From: Chitinophaga oryzae
Lineage (GTDB): Bacteria > Bacteroidota > Bacteroidia > Chitinophagales > Chitinophagaceae
Length of the DNA stretch: 64,000 nucleotides
Direction of reading: 5' to 3'
Assembly: GCF_012516375.2 (NCBI RefSeq)
Contig: NZ_CP051204.2
Span: forward strand, 3,224,001-3,288,000
In this document: piece after piece, positions 27,989 through 35,270 of the stretch
Layout: every line of letters starts with the position of its first letter
Numbering within the stretch: position 1 is the stretch's first letter
The notes under the pieces: generated by a model
The model's database searches: none
What the model saw: the letters and a program-made list of their open reading frames with translations, nothing else
What the model was told of the DNA's origin: nothing
Program-made: the position numbers and the translations under genes

Positions 27989-28033
27989 ATAACGAGATAA
28001 GTCGCAGGCATCGCCTGCGACTTATCTCGTTAT
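27989..28033. terminator. Perfect 21-bp inverted repeat with 3-base loop
   Basis: Arms 27989-28009 and 28013-28033 (core GATAAGTCGCAGGC) are exact complements around ATC. Located 15 bp after the PH-like immunity gene. There is no immediate T-run, but a CTTTTTT follows at about 28044. It is probably a strong terminator closing the tip C cassette, or a recombination hot spot beside the insertion-sequence remnant. Confidence 0.55.
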
Positions 28034-28073
28034 CGTGAATATGCTTTTTTAGTTTTATTGTATGTGATGGCCA

Positions 28074-28206
28074 GAGACTATTACATAAAGTGTGTCAGTA
28101 AAAAGTCTTTTAACTTTAAACTGACAATATGGAAAAGCAAAACTTTGATTTCGAAGCCTTCAAGACGCAAGCGGCGAGCCGTTTGAAGAACGGACATACG
28201 CTTTTT
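28074..28206 (+). mobile_element. Left-end fragment of an IS256-family element
   Basis: 133 bp nearly identical to the first bases of the element at 31549: GAGACTATTACATAAAGTGT, then the transposase start at 28129 (MEKQNFDFEAFKTQA). It ends after the codons for LKNGHTLF and is fused directly to RHS sequence; the truncated frame stops at 28233. No right end is present, so the fragment probably marks an insertion-mediated rearrangement that carried in the second RHS copy. Confidence 0.85.
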
Positions 28207-28207
28207 A

Positions 28208-30670
28208 CTCCGTGGCTGGCTGAGGAGCATTAGCAAGGATTGTCTGGCAAATGGCTCCGGAGGCGCGCATTTCGGACAGGAATTGAACTACGATTATGGA
28301 TTTACCAATCAGGCTTTTAGTGGTAATATTGCCGGTATCCGTTGGAAAGGTTGGAATGACACCGCTCAGCGTGCCTACGGCTATAACTATGATCAGATCA
28401 GCCGGTTGAAAAGTGCCGGGTTCTCCCAACTTACTTCCGGAAACTGGCAGAACGGGGCGGTGGACTTTACCGTGAGCAATATTAATTATGACGCTAATGG
28501 TAACCTGTTGACGATGAAACAACGCGGTCAGGTGGATAATGCGGAAGGTGAGGTAGATAAATTGAGCTACCGTTATAATGATAACAGCAACCAGCTGAAA
28601 TCGGTATATGACACGGTAAGGGCTAAAACCGGCCTGGGAGATTTTACCGATAGCCAGACGGATGGCGTTGACTATGCCTATGACGGAGTGGGCAACCTTA
28701 CCCGTGACGGGAACAAACAAATCGCTTCCATCAGCTACAACCACCTTAACCTGCCGGAACTGATAACCGTTACCGGGAAGGGAAATATACAGTTTATGTA
28801 CGATGCGGGTGGTAATAAGGTGCGCAAGATCGTTACCGATAATACTACCGGCACCGCTAAGGTGACCACCACAGATTTCCTGGGCGGCTTTGTCTATGAA
28901 AATGACAGTCTGCGTTTTGCCGGACATGAAGAAGGACGGATCCGGACTGTTTACCAGGCCGGTCAGACGCCGACATTTGTCTACGACTATTTTGTAAAAG
29001 ACCATCTTGGCAATACCCGGCTGGTACTCACAGAGCAGACGAACTTCACCATGTATGCCGCGACCATGGAAACGCCCAATGCCGCGACAGAGAACCTGTT
29101 GTTCAGTAACATCGACAATACCCGGAGTAATAAACCCGTAGGGTACCCGGCGGACGAGAGCGCCGGTAAAAATGAATCTGTCGCTAAACTGACCTCGACT
29201 GGCACCGGTAAAAAGATCGGTCCATCGTTGGTGTTAAGGGTAATGGCCGGTGACACCATCCAGTTGAGCAGCAAGGCTTTTTATAAATCCAATGGTCCGG
29301 TGGACAAGAATAGTCCTGTTGTACCTGCTGAAAATATGCTGGCAGACCTGATCAATGCATTTGGTGGCGCCACCTCCGCGGATGCCACCCACGGCGCTCC
29401 TGCATCAGTGGCTAGTACGCCTTTCAACGCCAATTTCTACAATAATGATTATCGTCAGCTGAAAGAGAAGAACCCCGATCAGCAACCCGGCAAGCCCAAA
29501 GCTTACCTGAACTACGTTTTATTTGACGATCAGTTTAAAATGGTAGAGCAAAACAGCGGGGTGAAGCAGGTAAAAGCCGAGCCTGATCAGTTGCAGACCC
29601 TGTCTCAGGATAAGATGGTCATGGAAAAGAGCGGATTTTTGTATGTTTACACCAGTAATGAAAGTCCACAGGAAGTGTTCTTTGATAACCTGATGGTAGC
29701 GCAAATGAGTGGTCCGGTGCTGGAGGAGACGCATTATTATCCGTTTGGGTTGACGATGGCGGGGATTAGTGCGAATGCGTTGGTGGGGAAAAACTATCCG
29801 GAGAATAGGAAGAAGTATAACGGAATAGAGTTTACGAATGAGTTGGACTTGAATACATATGATGCGCAGTTGAGGAATCTTGATCCACAGATAGGTAGGT
29901 GGAACCAGATAGATCCGAAGATTGAGAAAATGGAGATGTGGAGCCCGTATACTTCTAACTATGATAACCCAATTAGGTACAATGACTTTTTAGGAGATGA
30001 ACCCAATGGGCCAGGAGATCCTATTAAAAAAGTTGGCCTTGTTACTGGCAGGGAGTATAATTTGACTGCTCCAACTACTATTGGATCTGCGCTTAAATAT
30101 ATAAGCCAGTATGCCGTAGGAACAGCGAATGAAGTAATCGCCGGGATAAATCAGAATCTAAATCCTGTTTATGCTGCTGTAAATGGGATTCAGGCATTAG
30201 TTACTGGAAAGGACATACAAACCGGACAGCCTATGACTGCCGGTGACGCGGCAATAAGTGCAGCTTCCGCTATTCCTATCGGAAAAGCTTTGGGAATGGC
30301 TGGAAAAGTGATGGGAGCAGTAGAAGGTGCAGTGGTGCGTGGTGCTGAGCGGACAGTCACGGAAAAAGTGGCTGGTAGTGCTGTTGAAATGGCAACGCAA
30401 CCTGAGTATACATTTACTAAGTCCGCCGGGAAGCATTTAACAGAGGTGGTAAAGCGAGGAGAAAATGCAGGACAGCTTGCAAGACCTTATATGAGATCAC
30501 CTTTAGCTATTCAAGAAATTATGTCTGCAGGTAAAGGTATTCCTGACGCAACATTCAAAGGCGGGATGAATTGGAAAGTACCGGGGACATTTAGAAATTC
30601 TCAGGGCGTTTGGGAATTAGGAATCAACCCTGAAACGAAAGTTATTTATCATTTTAACTTTGTTCACTGA
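28208..30670 (+). pseudogene. Second RHS copy, 5'-truncated, with intact tip D
   Basis: Homology to the main RHS protein starts at LRGWLRSISKD, abutting the insertion-sequence fragment, and runs about 530 residues with about 18 substitutions by my count, up to NYPENR. The cores then diverge (EFTNELDLNTYDAQLRNLD). There is no start codon, signal peptide or N-terminal half; the first possible start is a TTG at 28283. The tip has a small-residue-rich helical segment (GDAAISAASAIPIGKALGMA), then a C-terminal domain with AGKHLTEVVKRGE, YMRSPLAIQEIMSAGKG, GTFRNSQGVWELGINPETK and the terminal HFNFVH. The C-terminal domain is probably a small nuclease-like toxin, but the family is not identified. Likely a silent donor cassette. 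Confidence 0.8.
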
Positions 30671-30671
30671 T

Positions 30672-31133
30672 ATGAAATTTTGTATAAATTATACCAATGT
30701 TATAGAGCAAAAGACCTTAATTTACCATATTGAAGAATGCTCTTTTGATACAGAACCAGCGGTTCAAGAAATTAATTTTGATATTGCTTTAAATAAGCTA
30801 AACCTTACCGCTACAGATGATGATAATAAAATTGCTCAAGTGGGAGGATTTTGTGGATACAATGAATGGATTAAATCAAACTATCAAGTCCCTGAAAGAA
30901 AAAGTGGGGTGTTAAAGGTACTTGATGACTTGGTGTCAGGTGAGGGTTCTTATGCAATAAGTAAAGAAGATTTTCCAGTATACGTGAATATTCAAACGGG
31001 TTGGGTTTGTATTGGGAATCCTGAAAAGGGAGGGGATGCGGTTGAGTTTATAACTAATTGTGTAGCTGTAATAGACAGTAATAAAAACTTTGTCTCCCTT
31101 TGGTTAAAGCCTAAAAAACTGCCTGATATTTAA
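30672..31133 (+). CDS. Putative immunity protein for tip D
   Basis: The ATG at 30672 lies just after the tip D stop (TGATATG). 153 residues, acidic, no signal peptide and no membrane helix, so a cytosolic partner is expected, in contrast to the lipoproteins behind tips A and B. Visible blocks are GGFCGYNEWIKSNYQVPERK, GEGSYAISKEDFPVYVN and VEFITNCVAVID. No family recognised. The cytosolic location suggests that tip D acts in the cytosol, for example on nucleic acid, but this is inference. Confidence 0.6.
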   Translation: MKFCINYTNVIEQKTLIYHIEECSFDTEPAVQEINFDIALNKLNLTATDDDNKIAQVGGFCGYNEWIKSNYQVPERKSGVLKVLDDLVSGEGSYAISKEDFPVYVNIQTGWVCIGNPEKGGDAVEFITNCVAVIDSNKNFVSLWLKPKKLPDI

Positions 31134-31548
31134 AGTTTTCGAAAAAAAGTTGCAGATGATGTTAGGTGTAGCAATTTTAGCCATCTGTTTGGATAGGGAA
31201 AATATATTTAGGGTACTTCTGAGAAGAAGCCAATTTGTTGTTAGGTAAAATGCAATTGAAAGGAGTATATGATAGACGTATTGATGCTACCTAATGCTGT
31301 TTAATGTAATCATGATCACTACAGGTTATGTAATGCTTTGAATTATAAATGTTAATGAGGATAGCGCGATTCACTATTCTGTTTTATACATGTGGTCTTA
31401 GAATGGTTCGATGTTGCTCTTATTGACATTTTTTTTGATTGTAAACTTAAAATGCCTTACCGACGCCTTTAGGGTTAAGAAAGCATGATTAACGCCCGAT
31501 ATAGCGTTGGTCTTTAAATGAAGAAAGTCCCGCTAGCCCGCGAGCCTT
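31134..31548. other. Gene-free stretch with cassette debris
   Basis: No credible gene. 31134-31410 shows nothing I recognise. 31413-31538 is the second copy of the cassette-end repeat. It ends at the left end of the IS256-family element. Confidence 0.6.
31413..31538 (+). repeat. Cassette-end repeat, copy 2
   Basis: Diverged duplicate of 24492-24617. It retains the last codons of the small membrane protein and its hairpin, but the rest of that gene is absent. The hairpin arms at 31491-31508 (AACGC/GCGTT) differ from copy 1 by a compensating change. Confidence 0.8.
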
Positions 31549-32640
31549 GAGACTATTACATAAAGTGTGTCAGTAAAAAGTTTTTTAACTTTAAACTGAC
31601 AATATGGAAAAGCAAAACTTTGATTTCGAAGCCTTCAAGAAGCAAGCGGTGAGCCGTTTGAAGAACGGGGATACGCTTTTAGGTAAGGACGGCGTGCTAA
31701 CGCCGTTACTAAAGGAGTTTCTTGAAGGCGCCCTGGATCGTGAGTTGGAAGCGCATATTGAAGATGAAGGAGATGCCAACCGTAAGAACGACAAAGCGCG
31801 TAAACAGGTAAAGACCGCCATTGGGTCGGTAGATATTAACCCGCCACGCGATCGTAATGGGACATTCGAGCCTGAGATAATTCCCAAACGTCATAAAACG
31901 CTTGGGGTGGATTTGGATCGACAGATCATTTCTTTATACGTCCGTGGAGCCAGCTACAGCGATATACGGGATCACCTGATGGATATGTATGGTTTGGAGA
32001 CTTCTACAGCTACGATAAGCCGTGTTACAGATAAAATTCTGCCATTGATACAAGAGTGGCGCAGCCGCCCTCTTGAGCGGGTTTACCCGTTCGTCTGGCT
32101 GGATGCTATCCATTATAAGGTCCGCCATGAGGGCCGGGTTATCGGTCGCGCTGTTTACTGCATTATCGGCCTTAATCAGGAGGGCTACAAAGAGCTGCTG
32201 GGTATGTATGTCGGGGAGAATGAAGGTGCTAAATTCTGGCTGCAGGTATTAACAGATTTACAGAATCGCGGTTTGGAAGATATCTTCATTGCCTGTATAG
32301 ATAATCTTCAGGGCTTTGCTGATGCCATAGAAAGTGTCTTCCCCAAGACCGAGGTTCAGCTCTGTATCGTACATCAGATACGCAATTCTCAGAAATATCT
32401 TTCCTACAAGGATGTCAAGCCATTTATGAAAGATCTTCAAAACGTCTACAAGGCCACTACTGCTGACCAGGCAGAACGAAGCCTTGATCAGCTGGAATCT
32501 AACTGGGGAGCCAGGTATCCCAAAGTGATTGAATCCTGGCGAAAAAACTGGCCAGGATTGAGTAGCTATTTTCAGTACAACAAAGACATTCGCCGGATCA
32601 TGTATACAACCAATATTATTGAAGGCTACCACCGGCAGAG
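31549..32640 (+). mobile_element. IS256-family insertion sequence, right end missing
   Basis: Begins with GAGACTATTACATAAAGTGT, the same left end seen at 28074. Contains the transposase gene. Sequence stops matching a transposase after EGYHRQ (about 32637) and passes directly into the tail of the minus-strand phosphotransferase gene. No right terminal repeat or target duplication is visible. Confidence 0.85.
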
Positions 32641-32707
32641 GATCTCAAAACAACTCATCCAGCATCACATAATACGCCACCCGTTCCTCGTCCCTTTCCC
32701 TTCCTAA
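31604..32707 (+). CDS. IS256-family transposase, C-terminally truncated
   Basis: Authentic transposase sequence covers about 345 residues: an N-terminal part (LLKEFLEGALDRELEAHI), then DVNPPRDRNG-like SVDINPPRDRNGTFEP, and the DDE catalytic set. The first Asp is in WLDAIHYKVR, the second in ACIDNLQGF and the Glu in YTTNIIEGYHR. After HRQ the frame runs 20-odd codons into unrelated DNA antisense to the phosphotransferase gene and stops at 32707. The C-terminal helical end is missing, so the enzyme is probably inactive although the catalytic residues remain. The same element left a 133-bp end at 28074, so at least two insertions occurred in the RHS region. Confidence 0.9.
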   Translation: MEKQNFDFEAFKKQAVSRLKNGDTLLGKDGVLTPLLKEFLEGALDRELEAHIEDEGDANRKNDKARKQVKTAIGSVDINPPRDRNGTFEPEIIPKRHKTLGVDLDRQIISLYVRGASYSDIRDHLMDMYGLETSTATISRVTDKILPLIQEWRSRPLERVYPFVWLDAIHYKVRHEGRVIGRAVYCIIGLNQEGYKELLGMYVGENEGAKFWLQVLTDLQNRGLEDIFIACIDNLQGFADAIESVFPKTEVQLCIVHQIRNSQKYLSYKDVKPFMKDLQNVYKATTADQAERSLDQLESNWGARYPKVIESWRKNWPGLSSYFQYNKDIRRIMYTTNIIEGYHRQRISKQLIQHHIIRHPFLVPFPS

Positions 32708-33412
32708 CCTCTCAAACAGCCCCGCCGCATAGGCATCCGTCCCGAAATTATGCTTCAGCGACCGCACGCATAACGCAATATCCTGGTAAATATCCGCCAC
32801 GCCCGCGCCGCCGATATCGATAAACCCGCTCACCTGTCCCTGTTTACCGAAGATATTAGGCAGACAGTAATCGCCGTGCGTAAATACGGGTGTGTATTGC
32901 GCCGGCTTGTGAGCAATGAGATGATCCAGCAGTGCCTGTGGAGTAGGGAAGCGGTTATGGCCTTCCCAGTCGGAGGTGTCTACCAGTCCTTGTTGTACAT
33001 TATACGCGGCAGCTGCCAGTTTTTGGTCGAGGCTGTTGTCGAAGGGGCAGTCATGTATAGGCAGCGCAGAGAGCAGTTGTATGCCGTCGGCCAGCAGTTT
33101 GACCGTCAGTTCGGGGTTGTCGAGGTAGTTGTCGGCGCAGAGCATGTCGCCGTCTACGGCGGTGGTGAGGAGGTAATCGATGCCGTCATGTGCGCCGAAA
33201 TATTGTATCACCGGTACGGGGAGTTTGTCCTGCAGCCAGGTGAGCACTTCATATTCGGGGCGAAGTCCCTGCCCGGAGGTTTGTGTCTTCAGGTAAAATA
33301 CGCTGTGGGTGCTGGTGTAGCGGTACACGCTGGCAGCCGAATAACCGATGGTAACAGGTTCGGAGGTGGTGTCTGCCAGCAGGTGGGCCAGGTCTGGAGG
33401 GAGCTTGGGCAT
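32645..33412 (-). CDS. APH(3')-type aminoglycoside phosphotransferase family protein
   Basis: The ATG at 33412 gives 255 residues, close to the roughly 264 of APH(3') enzymes. Kinase-type residues are visible: K42 (FYLKTQ), E53, the catalytic loop H179-G-D181-YCLPN186 and the metal-binding D199 in FIDIGGAG. The C-terminal YYVMLDELF closely matches the ends of known APH(3') proteins, so the gene is complete even though the insertion-sequence truncation lies within ten bases of its stop. The family phosphorylates kanamycin/neomycin-type aminoglycosides using ATP; environmental homologues may act on other small molecules. No resistance-gene context beyond the broken IS256 element. Confidence 0.87.
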   Translation of the reverse strand: MPKLPPDLAHLLADTTSEPVTIGYSAASVYRYTSTHSVFYLKTQTSGQGLRPEYEVLTWLQDKLPVPVIQYFGAHDGIDYLLTTAVDGDMLCADNYLDNPELTVKLLADGIQLLSALPIHDCPFDNSLDQKLAAAAYNVQQGLVDTSDWEGHNRFPTPQALLDHLIAHKPAQYTPVFTHGDYCLPNIFGKQGQVSGFIDIGGAGVADIYQDIALCVRSLKHNFGTDAYAAGLFERLGRERDEERVAYYVMLDELF

Positions 33413-33516
33413 GGTTCCTTTTTTGTCTCGCTGTAAAAATAGGATTTTAATATTTTCCCGGCAGGCTTGCATATGTAAAAGGCTTTTTTTTATTTTTATG
33501 GCTAAACCTTTCTTGT

Positions 33517-34065
33517 TTGAAGCACTTGCCGGATACCGCGTTGTTGGAGCGTATGCAGGCATATAATGACAGGGCCGCCTTTGATGAACTGTATCACCGC
33601 TACTGGGAACAGCTTTATATGGCCGCATATGCCAGACTGCAGCAGGAAGCAGATGCTAAAGATTGTCTGCAGGAAGTGTTCGTAGCGCTGTGGCATAAAC
33701 GCCGGGAGCTGCGGATTGAAGGGCCGTTGGGGCCGTACCTGCATGTGGCGCTTAAATACAGGGTACTCAATCATCTCCGTAGTCATCTCAATTACCAGAA
33801 ACACCTCGATATTTTTTCGGCCATCCCGCCGGCGATATTTGACCGGGCGGACGACCGCCTCGCCCTGGCGGAAATACAGCAGATCATCGCGCAGACGGTG
33901 GCCGCCCTGCCGGAAAAGACGCGGCAGGTATATATCCTGAGCCGTCAGGAACAGCTTTCTGTTCGCGAAATGGCCGACCAGCTGGGCGTTTCCCAGCAAA
34001 CTGTCAAAAACCAGCTCACCACGGCGCTGAAGCGCCTGAAAGACGCCCTCGCCGGATTTAAATAA
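33517..34065 (+). CDS. ECF RNA polymerase sigma factor (TlpA locus)
   Basis: 182 residues from a TTG start that gives LKHLPDTALLERMQ, the common N-terminus of this group; the first ATG (33553) would trim 12 residues. Region 2 is RAAFDELYHRYWEQLYMAAY..ADAKDCLQEVF and region 4 is LSVREMADQLGVSQQTVKNQL. It heads the second sigma/FecR/SusC/SusD series on the plus strand and is divergent from the phosphotransferase gene. It probably activates the locus when the neighbouring FecR protein releases it. Confidence 0.9.
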   Translation: MKHLPDTALLERMQAYNDRAAFDELYHRYWEQLYMAAYARLQQEADAKDCLQEVFVALWHKRRELRIEGPLGPYLHVALKYRVLNHLRSHLNYQKHLDIFSAIPPAIFDRADDRLALAEIQQIIAQTVAALPEKTRQVYILSRQEQLSVREMADQLGVSQQTVKNQLTTALKRLKDALAGFK

Positions 34066-34134
34066 AAATTTTTTTCTCCCCTTTAGTACCATCTTTTCTG
34101 AGCGGTGTCATTACTATAGAAAACGGTTAAAAAC

Positions 34135-35097
34135 GTGCACGATCAGGAAAAAATAGCAGCGATCATCACACGGCTGGAAACCGGCACCTGTACTCCACAA
34201 GAACTGGAATGGCTGCATGAATGGTATCAATCCCACGATATGCAGGCCAGCACAGCGTTCCGTCATGAAAGCCACCGGCAGCAGCTCCAAACGGAGATGC
34301 TGCAGCATATCCATGATCAGCTGGATACGGTGCCTGTTGTCACTGAAGGCAGGGTAGTGCCCTTCTATAAGAAGTGGTGGGCGGCCGCCGGCCTGCTGGC
34401 CGCCGTAGTATCGGTCAGCGCCTGGTTATGGCATGACTACCGCCAGCAACACACCCTCTTGCTGGTGGAAGTAGGACCGGGACAACAACGGCAACTGATG
34501 CTGCCCGACAGCTCCCGGGTATGGCTCAACGCCGGCGCCAAATTAAAATATCCCCGCACCTTCAGCGAGGTGAGAACGGTGGAGCTGGAAGGAGAAGGAT
34601 TCTTTGACATACACCCGGATGCACAGCATCCGTTTGAAGTACATACACAGGAACTGAATGTACAGGTGCTGGGTACCTCTTTCGACGTGAAAGCCTACAA
34701 CACACTGGATGAAACACAGGTGACGGTGAAAACAGGCATGGTGAAGGTGCTCCATCATCAAACCGGCCTCGACGTGCTTAGTGCCAACGACCAGTTGACC
34801 TACAGCCGCTCAGCGCAACAGTACATGAAATCTACCGTGGAAAACGACCAGATCAACGAATGGGCCAACGGCATGATCAGCCTGTCACAAGCCGGCTTCG
34901 CGGAAGTGGCGCTCACCCTGGAAAACCAGTACGGCGTCCGTATCCGGTACAACCCGGTGGAAATGAAAACATTCGAATATACCCTGCGATGCAGTAAACA
35001 ACTGTCGGTAACAGAAGTACTCGACATCATCAGCAGCATACATCCGATACTATATGATATAAAGGACAACGAGATTACTATTCACCGTAAAAACTAA
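34135..35097 (+). CDS. FecR-type anti-sigma factor (TlpA locus)
   Basis: 320 residues from a GTG start. Cytoplasmic N-terminal part with TCTPQELEWLHEWYQSHD, one membrane helix (AAAGLLAAVVSVSAWLW, about 82-99), periplasmic FecR domain (LMLPDSSRVWLNAGAKLKYP, VELEGEGFFDIHPDAQHPFE and NVQVLGTSFDVKAY) and a C-terminal DUF4974-like end (VTEVLDIISSIHPILYDIKD). It lies 69 bp after the sigma gene and before the STN-bearing susC, forming the trans-envelope relay for this locus. Confidence 0.92.
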   Translation: MHDQEKIAAIITRLETGTCTPQELEWLHEWYQSHDMQASTAFRHESHRQQLQTEMLQHIHDQLDTVPVVTEGRVVPFYKKWWAAAGLLAAVVSVSAWLWHDYRQQHTLLLVEVGPGQQRQLMLPDSSRVWLNAGAKLKYPRTFSEVRTVELEGEGFFDIHPDAQHPFEVHTQELNVQVLGTSFDVKAYNTLDETQVTVKTGMVKVLHHQTGLDVLSANDQLTYSRSAQQYMKSTVENDQINEWANGMISLSQAGFAEVALTLENQYGVRIRYNPVEMKTFEYTLRCSKQLSVTEVLDIISSIHPILYDIKDNEITIHRKN

Positions 35098-35270
35098 TGT
35101 AGCACCCAGGAGGTTGCACCAGCTATTAACACCGGGATGACAACAGTCGGATCATCCCTGGCGCCGCTATGATCATATGCGTACAAAAAAACCGCGTCTG
35201 TTGCAGCAGACACGGTTTGAATCATACAATGTTGTATGCATTTAGTAAAACACTAAAATCAACCAAAGAT

